Shown: one piece after another, positions 29,781-38,003 of the stretch
Layout: every line of letters starts with the position of its first letter
Numbering within the stretch: the first letter of the stretch is position 1
Assembly (NCBI GenBank): GCA_025965915.1
Contig: JAOPWA010000527.1
Coordinates: 1 to 38,003 of the forward strand
Reading direction: 5' to 3'
DNA: 38,003 nucleotides
Source of the DNA: Dactylosporangium sp.
GTDB lineage: Bacteria > Actinomycetota > Actinomycetes > Mycobacteriales > Micromonosporaceae
The notes under the pieces: generated by a model
Told to the model about the DNA's origin: nothing
What the model saw: only the letters and a program-made list of their open reading frames with translations
Databases searched by the model: none
Position numbers and translations under genes: made by a program

Positions 29781-31175
29781 ATGGGTCGGACACGTCGGCT
29801 GCGGCCTCGTCTGGGCCGTCCCCCGTCTGCGGAGCTGGTGCGCAGCGGCCGCGAGTTCGGGCTGCGCACGGCGAAGACCACCCTGGCCGCGGTCCTGTCG
29901 TACGTGGTGGCCGAGCGCCTCGGGACCAGTCCGCAGCCGGTACTCGCGCCGTTGACCGCGCTGCTGGTGGTTCAACTGACCATGTACGAGACCGTCGAGC
30001 ACGGCCTCGAGCGGGTCCTGAGCGTCGTCTCCGGGGTGCTGGTCGCTCTCGGGGTGGCGACCTTCGTCGGGCTGACCTGGTGGAGCCTGGGCGCGATCAT
30101 CGCCGTGTCGCTCGTGGTCGGCGAGCTGGTGCGGCTGGGGCCGCATCTGCTCGAGGTTCCGATCACCGCGATGCTGGTGCTCGCCGTCGGCGGCGCCGAG
30201 ACGGCGGCGCTCGGGCGGGTGTCCGAGACGCTCATCGGCGCCGCCGCCGGCATCCTGGTCAACGCCGTGATAGCACCACCGCTGTATGTTCGCCCGGCCA
30301 GCGAGGCGATCGGCGAGCTCGCCGACCGGATGGCGTGTTTCCTGCGGGGGCTTGCGGCGCAGCTTCGCTCCGGGTGGTCACGGGCCGCGGCCGAGCACTG
30401 GCTCAACGAGGCGCGTGCGCTGGGCGCGGAGGTGCAGCGCGCCGACCAGTTGGTGGCGCGCGCCGAGCAGAGCGCCCGGCTCAACCCACGCGGCGCCATC
30501 GCACGGGAGGCCCAGCCCCGGTTGCGTACCGCACTCACCGGCCTTGAACACTCCTACGTGTCGCTGCGCCACCTGACGCGGGCACTGTACGACCACACCT
30601 CCGTGGCCGGGGGCGACGACGACACGGACGCGTACGGACCGGAGGCGCGGGCCGTCCTCGCCGACATACTCGAGTGCGCCGCCGAGGCGCTGGGCAGTGT
30701 CATCACGATCGCGTGCGGTACCGGCTCCGCCGAGGCCGCGCGGCAGCGGGTCGAGGCGCACCTGTCGCAGCTGCACCGGCTTCGCCACCGGCTCAGCGAG
30801 CTGCTGCTGGTCGATCCGCACACCGACCAGGGGGCGTGGCAGCAGCACGGCGCGCTGCTCGCGGCGATCGACCGGGTACGCGTGGAAGTGGAGGCCGCCG
30901 TCCGGCCGCCGCGGGCGCCCTGGCGGTCTCCCCTTGGTGTCGCGCGCCAGCGGCAGGCGGTGCGGCGGGTCATGGACGCCGCGTCGCAGGCGGCGGTCGA
31001 CCTGCGGCCGATGCTGCCGACCGCGCGAATCGGCTACAGCGCCTACTGGCGCAGGCCGCTCCGGGGATGGGTGCTCAGGCAGCGCGACGATGCCGGCAGC
31101 GCCGGCAACGGCCGCCGCCGGCACCACCGCGTCCGCCGGGCGGTCGAACGACTTCCCGGCCGGCGTCGCCGTTGA
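29781..31175 (+). CDS. FUSC-family membrane protein (aromatic-acid exporter-like)
   Basis: A 464-residue protein. Residues about 25-170 are hydrophobic and form around six helices in the FUSC/ArAE style, opening with RTAKTTLAAVLSYVVAE and containing APLTALLVVQLTMYET. The rest (170-464) is cytosolic, alpha-helical and charged, with NEARALGAEVQRADQ and a basic tail rich in Arg. Family members export aromatic acids or related compounds, or affect envelope stress; the substrate is not known here. ATG 29781 is used because it directly precedes the conserved region and has AGGAG close by. It is upstream of a LacI-family regulator gene on the same strand with a 47-nt gap. Confidence 0.85.
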   Translation: MGRTRRLRPRLGRPPSAELVRSGREFGLRTAKTTLAAVLSYVVAERLGTSPQPVLAPLTALLVVQLTMYETVEHGLERVLSVVSGVLVALGVATFVGLTWWSLGAIIAVSLVVGELVRLGPHLLEVPITAMLVLAVGGAETAALGRVSETLIGAAAGILVNAVIAPPLYVRPASEAIGELADRMACFLRGLAAQLRSGWSRAAAEHWLNEARALGAEVQRADQLVARAEQSARLNPRGAIAREAQPRLRTALTGLEHSYVSLRHLTRALYDHTSVAGGDDDTDAYGPEARAVLADILECAAEALGSVITIACGTGSAEAARQRVEAHLSQLHRLRHRLSELLLVDPHTDQGAWQQHGALLAAIDRVRVEVEAAVRPPRAPWRSPLGVARQRQAVRRVMDAASQAAVDLRPMLPTARIGYSAYWRRPLRGWVLRQRDDAGSAGNGRRRHHRVRRAVERLPGRRRR

Positions 31176-31184
31176 TCGTCATCA

Positions 31185-31198
31185 TGCAAATACTTGCA
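31185..31198. promoter_or_regulatory. Inverted repeat TGCAA-N4-TTGCA before the LacI-type gene
   Basis: TGCAAATACTTGCA lies 24 nt upstream of the regulator ATG, between the FUSC-type gene and the regulator gene. LacI-family regulators usually bind palindromes near their own gene, and many sites in actinobacteria have a TTGCA/TGCAA core. A second palindrome with the same core is at 32311. Confidence 0.45.
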
Positions 31199-31222
31199 CG
31201 GCCGTAGATTACTCTTGCCGTC

Positions 31223-32242
31223 ATGACACGACGACTCGCTGAGGTCGCTACGTACGCCGGGGTGAGCGAGGCGACGGTGAGCCGGGTCCTCAACGGCAAG
31301 CCTGGAATCTCGGAGGCGACGCGTAACGCCGTGCTCACCGCGCTGGACGTGCTCGGCTACGAGCGACCGAGCAAGCTGCGCGGTCAACGCGCCAGGCTGG
31401 TCGGGCTGGTCCTGCCTGAGTTGCAGAACCCGATCTTCCCGGCCTTCGCCGAGGTCGTCGCCGGTGCCCTCGCCAAGCGCGGGTTCACCCCGGTGCTGTG
31501 TACGCGCACCGCGGACGGTGTCGCGGAGGGCGACTACGTCGACATGCTGCTCGACCAGCATGTCTCCGGAATCATCTTCTCCGGCGGCAACTACGCGCAG
31601 GGCGCTGCCGAGCACGGGCACTACCACCAGCTGCGCGAGCGCGGCCTGCCGGTGGTGCTGGTCAACGCGGCCGTGGAGGACCTCGGGTTCGCGAGGGTCT
31701 GTGTGGATGACGGCCATGCCGTGGACCAGGCGTACCAGCATCTGAGCTCGCTGGGGCACGTGCGGATCGGTCTGGTCCTCGGGCCTGCCGACCATGCGCC
31801 GTCCAACCGCAAACTCGCCGCATTCAAGGAGGTCAGCCAGCAGTCGGGGGAGGATCTCGTCGAGCGCGGCATCTTCTCGATGGAGGGCGGTCGGGCCGCC
31901 GCGTCTCGCCTGCTCGCCAACGGCGCCACCGGGCTGATCTGCGCCAGCGATGTGCTCGCGCTCGGGAGCATCCGTGCCGCCCGGCGGCTGGGCCTCGCGG
32001 TTCCCGGCGACGTGTCGGTCGTCGGCTTCGACGACTCGCCGTTCATGACGTGTACAGATCCGCCGCTGACCACGGTGCGCCAGCCGATAGAGGCGATGGG
32101 CCGGGCGGCGGTGGCGCTGCTGGTCAGCCAGATCGCCGGGCATGAGGTGCCAACCGACGAGATGTTCTTCGAGCCCGAGTTGGTGGTGCGCGGCTCGACC
32201 GGCGCGGTGCAGGCCGACCGCGCCGCGCAGCCGGTCGCATAG
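31223..32242 (+). CDS. LacI-family transcriptional regulator
   Basis: A 339-residue repressor-type protein. The N-terminal helix-turn-helix is RLAEVATYAGVSEATVSRVL with the hinge helix NGKPGISEATRNAV, then a periplasmic-binding-protein-like effector domain (about 60-330) with VGLVLPELQNPIFPAF, GHVRIGLVLGP, and GFDDSPFMTCTDPPLTTV near the C-terminus. These are the standard LacI/GalR signatures, so it should bind a sugar-like ligand. No Shine-Dalgarno sequence is obvious. Inverted repeats lie just before it and just after it, suggesting autoregulation and control of the oxidoreductase gene at 32416. Confidence 0.92.
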   Translation: MTRRLAEVATYAGVSEATVSRVLNGKPGISEATRNAVLTALDVLGYERPSKLRGQRARLVGLVLPELQNPIFPAFAEVVAGALAKRGFTPVLCTRTADGVAEGDYVDMLLDQHVSGIIFSGGNYAQGAAEHGHYHQLRERGLPVVLVNAAVEDLGFARVCVDDGHAVDQAYQHLSSLGHVRIGLVLGPADHAPSNRKLAAFKEVSQQSGEDLVERGIFSMEGGRAAASRLLANGATGLICASDVLALGSIRAARRLGLAVPGDVSVVGFDDSPFMTCTDPPLTTVRQPIEAMGRAAVALLVSQIAGHEVPTDEMFFEPELVVRGSTGAVQADRAAQPVA

Positions 32243-32310
32243 CGGCGACCGGGTCGCGTGGCGCCGTATTTGCCATCAATGCCCGCCAACCTCGGATCAT
32301 GCTGGTCAAC

Positions 32311-32322
32311 TTCTTGCAAGAA
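32311..32322. promoter_or_regulatory. Perfect 12-bp palindrome TTCTTGCAAGAA
   Basis: The palindrome sits between the LacI-type gene and the NADP-dependent oxidoreductase gene, 93 nt before its ATG. It has the same TTGCA core as 31185-31198, so it is a candidate operator for the same regulator. An 8-bp palindrome TTACGTAA follows at 32336-32343. Confidence 0.5.
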
Positions 32323-32415
32323 TCGGTAGACTTCTTTACGTAAGGGTGAACGGCAGCGCCCGGTACGTCCGGCTGACGTTCACCGTCGACACCGGTTGGC
32401 CCTAACGTTTGAAGC

Positions 32416-33426
32416 ATGACCACCCCGACCAGCCGCGAGATCCACCTGGCAGCCCGCCCCACCGGCTGGCCCACGTCCGACAATTTTCGGCTCGTGGAGG
32501 TGCCGGTGCCCCAACCCGGCCCCGGCCAGGCGGTCGTGCGGAACCTGGTCATGTCCGTCGACCCGTACATGCGGGGGCGCATGAACGACGTGAAATCCTA
32601 CGTCCCGCCGTTCCGCCTCGGGGAGGCACTCGACGGCGGGGCGGTCGGCGAGGTGGTGGCCTCGGCGAGCCCTGATCTCGCCGTCGGTGACATGGTCGTC
32701 CACGGGCTCGGCTGGCGGGAGTACGCGCTGCTCGACGCGGCGAAGGCGCGCAAGGTCGACACCGCCGTCGCACCGCCCTCGGCCTACCTCGGGGCGCTCG
32801 GTACGGTCGGGCTCACCGCGTATGTCGGACTGCTCGACATCGCCGCGATGAAGCCGAGCGACACCGTCTTCGTCTCCGGCGCCGCCGGCGCGGTGGGCAG
32901 CATCGTGGGACAGATCGCGAAACTGCGCGGATCCCCCCGGGTCATCGGCAGCGCCGGGTCGGCCGCCAAGGTCGAGTACCTCACCGGCACCCTCGGCTTC
33001 GACGCGGCGTTCAACTATCGGGACGGGTCCGTGTACGAGCAGCTCAAGGCGGCCGCGCCGGACGGTGTCGACGTGTACTTCGACAACGTCGGCGGCGACC
33101 ACCTCGAGGCGGCGATCTCGTCGCTGAACCCGTTCGGGCGGGCCGCGCTGTGCGGGGCGATCTCGCAGTACAACCTCGAGGAGGCGTCCCCGGGGCCGCG
33201 CAACCTCTGGCTGGCCATCGGTAATCGGCTGACGCTGCGCGGGTTCATCGTCAGCGACCACGCCAACCGGATGCCGGACTTCCTGGCCGAAGCCGGAGCC
33301 TGGCTACGGGAGGGCCGGCTGCGCGTCGACGAGACGCTCGTCGAGGGCATCGAGAACGCCCCGGAAGCGTTCCTCGGCATGCTCCGCGGGGCGAACCTCG
33401 GCAAGATGCTCGTCCGGCTCTCCTGA
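32416..33426 (+). CDS. NADP-dependent oxidoreductase (MDR, PTGR/LTB4DH-like)
   Basis: A 336-residue medium-chain reductase lacking zinc ligands. Family marks are SVDPYMRGRM (47-56) near the start and the nucleotide-binding GAAGAVGS (155-162), then YFDNVGGDHLEAAI and RGFIVSDH near the C-terminus. This group reduces alkenal/one double bonds (leukotriene B4 12-hydroxydehydrogenase, CurA-like), using NADPH. No strong ribosome-binding site precedes ATG 32416. The palindromic site 93 nt upstream suggests that the LacI-family regulator controls it. Confidence 0.9.
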   Translation: MTTPTSREIHLAARPTGWPTSDNFRLVEVPVPQPGPGQAVVRNLVMSVDPYMRGRMNDVKSYVPPFRLGEALDGGAVGEVVASASPDLAVGDMVVHGLGWREYALLDAAKARKVDTAVAPPSAYLGALGTVGLTAYVGLLDIAAMKPSDTVFVSGAAGAVGSIVGQIAKLRGSPRVIGSAGSAAKVEYLTGTLGFDAAFNYRDGSVYEQLKAAAPDGVDVYFDNVGGDHLEAAISSLNPFGRAALCGAISQYNLEEASPGPRNLWLAIGNRLTLRGFIVSDHANRMPDFLAEAGAWLREGRLRVDETLVEGIENAPEAFLGMLRGANLGKMLVRLS

Positions 33427-33522
33427 GCGAGCCGTTGACGTGCCGCCGGTCGTGCCGCCAGCGTGCAGCGCCGCGATCACCTCCGGCGCAAGATCCGCGT
33501 CATCGTGGCGGGATCTCAACGA

Positions 33523-33544
33523 ACAGTGGCGTTCATGCCACTGT
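33523..33544. terminator. Small hairpin upstream of the rhodanese gene
   Basis: ACAGTGGC (33523-33530) pairs exactly with GCCACTGT (33537-33544) around the loop GTTCAT. It lies about 100 nt after the oxidoreductase stop and 22 nt before the rhodanese ATG. TCACGTGA (33552-33559) is a further 8-bp palindrome. These may be a terminator and an operator; I cannot decide. Confidence 0.35.
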
Positions 33545-33565
33545 CTTCTGATCACGTGAGCCGCG

Positions 33566-34054
33566 ATGCTCGTTGTCATGTCCGTTGTAGCCATGTCCGC
33601 TGTGCTTTCCGTGCCGCCGGCCGATCCGGCCCGCGCCGCCGCCCACTTCGCCGGCCGGCTGTCCTTCGAAGCTGACGTCTCCGATGTCCATGCCGACCTG
33701 GAAGCCGGCGTCGCCGGTCTGGTCGTCGTCGACTCCCGCAGCGATCTCGCGTGGAGGCAGGGTCATCTGCCCGGCGCTGTTCACCTGCCTACCGCCGAGA
33801 TCGCCGCGCGGGCTTCGGCGCTTGTTCCGGCCGGCGCCGTCGTGGTCACGTACTGCTGGGGGCCCGGCTGTAACGGCGCGACCCGCGCCGCGCTGGAGTT
33901 CGCCAGGCTCGGCTTCCCGGTCAAGGAGATGATCGGCGGGTACGAATACTGGGCCCGCGAGGGTTTCCCGGTACAGACGGCCGACGGCCTGCGGGTGCGA
34001 CCAGTCGACGACCTGACCGCGCTGGAACGGGCCGGCGCGGCGTGTGGGTGCTGA
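33566..34054 (+). CDS. Rhodanese-domain sulfurtransferase
   Basis: A 162-residue single-domain rhodanese. The domain (about 33-140) has VVVDSRSDLAWRQGHLPGAVHLP and the active-site loop YCWGPGCNGATRAA, where C97 is the predicted catalytic cysteine and C102 is a second cysteine in the same loop. This loop type occurs in many small actinobacterial rhodaneses. The protein closes with GGYEYWAREGF and a C-terminal CGC. It should move sulfane sulfur in the cytosol. ATG 33566 is the first of several nearby starts (33578 and 33593 also fit), so the N-terminus is not certain. Confidence 0.85.
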   Translation: MLVVMSVVAMSAVLSVPPADPARAAAHFAGRLSFEADVSDVHADLEAGVAGLVVVDSRSDLAWRQGHLPGAVHLPTAEIAARASALVPAGAVVVTYCWGPGCNGATRAALEFARLGFPVKEMIGGYEYWAREGFPVQTADGLRVRPVDDLTALERAGAACGC

Positions 34055-34110
34055 CACCGGCCCGGGCCGACCGGCCCGGGCCGCTCCCACGACAGCACCC
34101 ATGGCTCGGG

Positions 34111-35736
34111 TCAGTAGCGGAACCTGCCCACAACCTGCTGCATGTGCGTCGACATCTCGGCCAGGTGCTGCGCGGCCGCGTTGGCTTCGCTGACGCCGGC
34201 TGCGGCGACCTGCACCGCGGCCGCCAGGCCGGACGCGCCCTCGGCGACCTGGTCGCCGGCGCTGGCGGCCTCGTGGACGCTGCGGCTCATTTCAGCCGTG
34301 GTCGCCGTCTGCTCCTCCACCGCCGAGGCGATCATCGTCTGGAAGTCGTTGACCTTACCGATGATCTCGGCGATCTCGGCGATCGCCGTAACCGCGCTCG
34401 TGGTGTCGCCCTGGATCGTCTCGATCCGCCGGCTGATGTCCTCGGTGGCACGGGCGGTCTCCTGCGCCAGATCCTTGACCTCGCTCGCGACGACGGCGAA
34501 CCCCTTGCCGGCGTCACCGGCCCGCGCCGCCTCGATGGTGGCGTTGAGCGCGAGCAGGTTCGTCTGCTCCGCGATGGCGGTGATCACCTTGATCACGTTA
34601 CCGATCTCGGTGGAGGACTCGCCCAGCCGCTCGACCACGGCGTTGGTCGAGTTTGCGACCGTCACCGCCCTGCCGGCCACGTCGACCGCCTGGTTGACGT
34701 TCTGGCTGATCTCGCGGATCGACTGGCCCATCTCCTCGGCGCCGGCCGCGACGGTGGTCACGCTGCGAGAGGTCTCATCGCTGGAACGTGAGACGACGGC
34801 GGCGCGTTCGGCGGCGTCGCCGATGCCGTCGTTGATGCGAGCGCTGGTGACCGAGAGTTCTTCGGAGGAGGCGGCGACCGACCCGGCCGCATCGTTCATC
34901 GCCTGCACCGTCTCGCGCAGGCTCCCGGTGGCCGTGCCCAGGGCGTCGGCCATCTGGCCGACCTCGTCGCGCTGGAGCACCACGGCACTCTGGGTGAGGT
35001 CGCCGTCGGCGACCGCGCGTAGAACATGGGCGACCCGCCGCATCGGCACGACCACCAGACGCCCGACGTAAATCGCCAGTACCAGGGCGATCACCAGGCC
35101 GACGCCGATCAGAACCAGCACGTCGCGCTGTGCGTTGCGGACCGTGGCATCGAACCCCTTGGCGGCGATGAGCGCCTTGCTGGCCCGGTCGATCTCGGCC
35201 TGCACCAGCGTCTCGTACACCTTGCGCAGGTCGCGGTTGGGCCCGTACGCGGCCTTGACTGCCTCGGCTCTCTTGCCGCTCTCGAAGAGGGCGAACTCGG
35301 CTTTCACCGCGTCGAACCAGCCGTCGATCTTGGGTTGGATCTCGTTCACCTTGGCGACCTCGGCCGGCGTGCTGCCGGCCTTGCGGGCCTGCTCCAGGGC
35401 GGCGTCGGCGACGGGCTGGCGGCTCAGGAACTCGGCCTTGAACTTGGCGTCACCGGCCATCAGGTAGCCGCGTTCGTCGGTCGAGGCGGCCTTCGCCGCC
35501 AAGGCCGCGTTCTCGAGGCCCATGATATACGGAACCTCGTGACCGACCTCCTGCCGGCGGTAGTCGCGCAGGTCACCGATGCGTACCAGCGCGAGGCCGC
35601 CGACCAGGATCGAGAGGACGATGCCGACGGCCGTGGCCGTCAGGATCTTCGTCCTGATCCGCCGGTCGGCGAACCAGTTCAGCGGCCCGCGCCGCTCCCG
35701 CCGTGGTACGTCCCCGGTGCTCACGTGTGACGCCAT
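34111..35736 (-). CDS. Methyl-accepting chemotaxis protein
   Basis: A 541-residue receptor. TM1 covers about 30-52, then a helical extracytoplasmic sensor region (about 53-200, with [15 protein letters not shown] as in CHASE3/4HB receptors). TM2 is about 206-226, followed by HAMP (about 226-280) and a long signalling coiled coil with the conserved tip [18 protein letters not shown] and [10 protein letters not shown] (390-420). The C-terminus ends in VGRFRY. ATG 35736 is preceded by AAGGAG and GAGGAC; in-frame upstream sequence looks like leader. No cheA, cheW or flagellar genes are in the window, so partners lie elsewhere. Signal unknown. Confidence 0.92.
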   Translation of the reverse strand: MASHVSTGDVPRRERRGPLNWFADRRIRTKILTATAVGIVLSILVGGLALVRIGDLRDYRRQEVGHEVPYIMGLENAALAAKAASTDERGYLMAGDAKFKAEFLSRQPVADAALEQARKAGSTPAEVAKVNEIQPKIDGWFDAVKAEFALFESGKRAEAVKAAYGPNRDLRKVYETLVQAEIDRASKALIAAKGFDATVRNAQRDVLVLIGVGLVIALVLAIYVGRLVVVPMRRVAHVLRAVADGDLTQSAVVLQRDEVGQMADALGTATGSLRETVQAMNDAAGSVAASSEELSVTSARINDGIGDAAERAAVVSRSSDETSRSVTTVAAGAEEMGQSIREISQNVNQAVDVAGRAVTVANSTNAVVERLGESSTEIGNVIKVITAIAEQTNLLALNATIEAARAGDAGKGFAVVASEVKDLAQETARATEDISRRIETIQGDTTSAVTAIAEIAEIIGKVNDFQTMIASAVEEQTATTAEMSRSVHEAASAGDQVAEGASGLAAAVQVAAAGVSEANAAAQHLAEMSTHMQQVVGRFRY

Positions 35737-36008
35737 GTCCTCAGGTCTCCTTCGCGTGAGGTGGCGCCACAGCCTGGCCCACCCGGCACTAGCGCCGGGC
35801 ATGTCGGCCGGGCGCCCCGGTTCTTGATGAGAATTTCGGCCGAATGTCGGGCTTCGATGGCGGATTGTGATGTTCGGAACGTTTGTCATTTTTGGGCGTC
35901 GGGTACGCAGCGGCAACGGCGAAAGCCGTCACTGACGTTGCTCGACTGGTAAGCGCTCGTCCCTGGCACCGGCGCGCACCTACAACCGACGCCGACAGGG
36001 GGTGGTCA
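35737..36008. promoter_or_regulatory. 272-nt region between the receptor and the Opu-type chimera
   Basis: Contains no good coding frame. It holds an AT-richer patch around 35860-35895 suitable for divergent promoters, and a short hairpin ACGGC-GAAA-GCCGT (35916-35929) with a GNRA-type tetraloop. I see nothing else. Confidence 0.3.
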
Positions 36009-36641
36009 ATGACGTTCTCCCAGTACCTGGCAAGCCGGCGCGCTCTCCTGCTGGCTCAGACCTTGGAACACGCAAATATCGTGCTGATGTCAGTCGCGTT
36101 GGCGACCGTCATCGGAGTCCTGATCGGCATTGCCACATATCGTCATCGGCGGGCGCGGGCTATCGCGGTCGCGATCGCCGCGGCGATTCTGACCATCCCG
36201 TCGTTCGCGCTGCTCGGCCTGATGATCGCCCCGTTGGGGCTGGGCTATGTGCCCGCCCTGGTGGCGCTGAGCCTGTACGCGTTGCTGCCGATCATCCGTA
36301 ACACGGTCGTCGGCTTGACCGGGATTGATCCGGCGCTCGCCGAAGCCGCCCGGGGTATCGGCATGAGCCGGCTACGGTCCCTGGCTACCGTGGAGTTGCC
36401 GCTCGCCTGGCCGGTCATCCTGATCGACGACAAGCCGTTCTTCCCCATCTACAACCCGGCGCTCACGGTCAACGGCGCGACCGCGGCCAGGTACCCCGGC
36501 CTCGTGAAGCTACTCGACCCGATCACCGCCAAGCTCGACGACGCCACCCTGCGCAGACTCAACGAGCAGGTCGACGTCAAGGGCGAACTGGCGTCCACGG
36601 TCGCCGCCGACTGGATGAGGCAACAGGGCTTCATCGGCTGA
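36009..36641 (+). pseudogene. Chimera: OpuCB-type permease N-terminus fused to OpuC-type binding-protein C-terminus
   Basis: A 210-residue open frame made of two unrelated protein parts. Residues 1-140 are the front of an osmoprotectant (glycine betaine/choline) ABC permease: LLLAQTLEHANIVLMSVALA, LTIPSFALLGLMIAPLGLG, ALLPIIRNTVVGL and the docking motif AARGIGMSRLRSLATVELPL. At about codon 137-142 (nucleotides 36415-36434) this switches to IDDKPFFPIYNPALTV and LDDATLRRLNEQVDV, the C-terminus of an OpuAC/OpuCC-type binding protein. The end of the permease, any other operon genes and most of the binding protein are missing. The frame is intact, with GGGGG just before ATG 36009. The simplest reading is one internal deletion in an operon. 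The product cannot be a normal permease, but it may still be made. Confidence 0.85.
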
Positions 36642-36687
36642 GACCCGAGGACAACTGGTCGACGGCGGCACCGCCGATCCGTTGTCA

Positions 36688-38003
36688 TCACGCCCCAGGT
36701 CGACGTCCCGGCCGCCGGGCCGGCCGTCCCGCGCCGGCCGGAGTGAGCCGGGACCGTTTGGCGTCGATGAACTCCCGCAGCCGGTCCAACGGCCAGGTGT
36801 TGATGACGTCGTCGGGGGTCAGCCAGCCCCGCTGCGCGGTTCCCACCCCGTATCGCAGGAACTCCAGATGTCCGACGGCGTGCGCGTCGGTGTTGATCGC
36901 GAACTTCACGCCGTGGCGCTTGGCGCGCAGGATCAGGTCGTCGGGGAGGTCCAGCCGGTCCGGGAAGCTGTTGACCTCCAAAGCTGTGCCCGTACCCGCG
37001 GCGGCCTCGAACACGGCGTCGAAGTCGGCGTTGACGGGCGGGCGCTGGTTGATCCGTCGGGTCGTCGGGTGGCCGATGATGTTCACGTACGGGTTCTCGC
37101 AGGCGCGTACCAGCCGGCGGGTCATCGCCTTCCGTGGCTGGCCGAAGCGCGAGTGAATCGAGGCGACGCGGATGTCGAACCCGGCGAGGAACTCCTCGTC
37201 CCAGTCGACGTCGCCGTCCGGGTCGATGTTGAGCTCCGTACCGTGCAGCAGCTCCAGGTCCACCGTGTCGGCGAGCATGCGCAGCCGCTCGCGCTGAGCG
37301 AGCATCTTGTCGTCGGTCATGCGCTGCATCGGCAGGTTCTTGGCGTGGTCGGTGACGGCGTAGTAGTGGTAGCCCCGCCGGGCCGCGGCGGTCAGCATGT
37401 CCACCAGCGACGATGTGCCGTCGGTGAGGTCGGTGTGGGTGTGCAGGTCGCCCTGGATGTCGGCGATCGTGACCAGGTCCGGCAGCCGGCCGGTGCGGGC
37501 CGCCTCGACTTCGCCCCGGTCCTCGCGCAGCGTCGGCGCGATCCACGCCAGGCCCAGCTTCGCGTACACCGCTTCTTCGGTCTCGGACACCACGAGGGAA
37601 TCGTCGGCGACGCGGAAGAGCCCGTACTCCGACAGCTTCAGCCCCTTGCGCACCGCGATCTCGCGTACCCGGATGTTGTGGTCCTTGGATCCGGTGAAGT
37701 ACTGCAGCGCCGCGCCCCAGGACTGCGGCGGCACGACGCGCAGGTCAACCTGCAGGCCGGTCGTGGTGCGTACCGACGTCTTGGTCGGGCCGTGCGCGAT
37801 GACCTCCCTGACGAGGGGGAGGTGGGTGAACGCGTCCATCAACGGGCCGGACTCGGTCGACGCGGCGAGCACGTCCACGTCGCCGACCGTCTCGCACATC
37901 CGGCGCAGCGACCCCGCGTAGACGCAGGTCAGGCAGCTCGGCTCGGCGGACAGCGCGTGGATGATCTCCTCTGCGACGTCCATCGCCTCGCTGAGGAGTA
38001 CCC
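36688..38003 (-). CDS. polX: PolX-type DNA polymerase/PHP domain protein, 5' end outside window
   Basis: Partial gene; the frame stays open to the right edge with the reading VLLSEAMDVAEEI, so the ATG at 37983 is internal. Visible first is the polymerase-beta palm pattern GSLRRMCETVGDVDVL (the GS.RR.....GD.D.L motif). After it comes a PHP phosphoesterase domain with GDLHTHTDLTDG, TDHAKNL, HGTELNID, SIHSRF, NIIGHPTTR, EVNSFPDRLDL and INTDAHAVG, a complete set of metal ligands. Bacterial PolX proteins of this kind do short-gap repair synthesis, and the PHP domain gives 3'-5' exonuclease activity. The C-terminus is a basic Arg/Pro/Gly tail. Convergent with the Opu chimera. Confidence 0.9.
   Translation of the reverse strand, partial: VLLSEAMDVAEEIIHALSAEPSCLTCVYAGSLRRMCETVGDVDVLAASTESGPLMDAFTHLPLVREVIAHGPTKTSVRTTTGLQVDLRVVPPQSWGAALQYFTGSKDHNIRVREIAVRKGLKLSEYGLFRVADDSLVVSETEEAVYAKLGLAWIAPTLREDRGEVEAARTGRLPDLVTIADIQGDLHTHTDLTDGTSSLVDMLTAAARRGYHYYAVTDHAKNLPMQRMTDDKMLAQRERLRMLADTVDLELLHGTELNIDPDGDVDWDEEFLAGFDIRVASIHSRFGQPRKAMTRRLVRACENPYVNIIGHPTTRRINQRPPVNADFDAVFEAAAGTGTALEVNSFPDRLDLPDDLILRAKRHGVKFAINTDAHAVGHLEFLRYGVGTAQRGWLTPDDVINTWPLDRLREFIDAKRSRLTPAGAGRPARRPGRRPGA

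Noticed and set aside
33533-34102. 190-residue minus-strand frame opposite the rhodanese gene
   Set aside because: The plus strand has a complete rhodanese domain and active-site loop; the minus frame is compositionally biased.
35881-36008. Possible tRNA-like or riboswitch element around the GNRA hairpin before the Opu chimera
   Set aside because: The two stems that can be drawn there compete for the same bases, and no T-arm or known aptamer core is present.
1-38003. CRISPR array, tRNA/rRNA genes, prophage or insertion sequence
   Set aside because: No regularly spaced repeat series, no TTC-type tRNA loop context, no transposase, integrase or phage structural motif was seen on either strand.

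Overview
The window is GC-rich throughout, with codons that mostly end in G or C, frequent GTG starts, tight ATGA/GTGA overlaps and U-tract-free hairpin terminators. Together with the gene content (DUF4032 and DUF6131 proteins, a YkuD L,D-transpeptidase lipoprotein, PolX-PHP) this points to a chromosomal segment of a high-GC actinomycete. Micromonosporaceae is my best guess from overall flavour, not from a marker gene. I see no rRNA, tRNA, CRISPR array, transposase, integrase or phage genes.

Region A (1-8932) is the most system-like part. A GtrA-like membrane protein, a processive family-2 glycosyltransferase with multiple membrane helices, a GT39/ArnT-like membrane glycosyltransferase and a membrane-anchored protein with four IPT/TIG-like Ig repeats lie head to tail. 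A PAS-HisKA_3 sensor kinase and a NarL/LuxR regulator follow with very short gaps or overlaps, then a secreted GH5 glucanase after a 360-bp structured leader. I read this as a regulated cell-envelope or exopolysaccharide locus whose polymer is unknown. A DUF6131 micro-protein closes it.

Region B (9052-17593) has a small membrane protein and a CitA/CitB-type two-component pair that diverges from an ABC importer of the nitrate/sulfonate/NMT1-THI5 class (ATPase, permease, lipoprotein). A membrane GGDEF-EAL protein with both active sites intact follows.

Region C (17603-25460) is metabolic and housekeeping: a DUF4032 kinase-like protein, a conserved small protein coupled to a zinc alcohol dehydrogenase, an iron-dependent hydroxyacid-oxoacid transhydrogenase-like enzyme coupled to a hotdog thioesterase, an HD-type dNTP triphosphohydrolase, a GNAT protein resembling NodA, and an endonuclease/exonuclease/phosphatase-family enzyme. 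A perfect 26-bp-stem hairpin sits upstream of the thioesterase.

Region D (25548-38003) holds a C-terminal gene remnant, an NAPE-PLD-like metallo-hydrolase, an L,D-transpeptidase lipoprotein, an SDR oxidoreductase, a small membrane protein, a FUSC-type transporter, a LacI-family regulator with palindromes around it, an NADP-dependent reductase, a rhodanese, a methyl-accepting chemotaxis protein, a chimeric ORF made of an OpuCB-type permease N-terminus joined in frame to the C-terminus of an OpuC-type binding protein, and the 3' part of a PolX-PHP gene running off the right edge.

The two observations most worth a second look are the glycan locus of region A and the in-frame permease/binding-protein chimera at 36009-36641. 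Secondary ones are the NodA-like acyltransferase, the CitAB/ABC pairing, the 26-bp hairpin and the headless coding remnant at 25548-25735.
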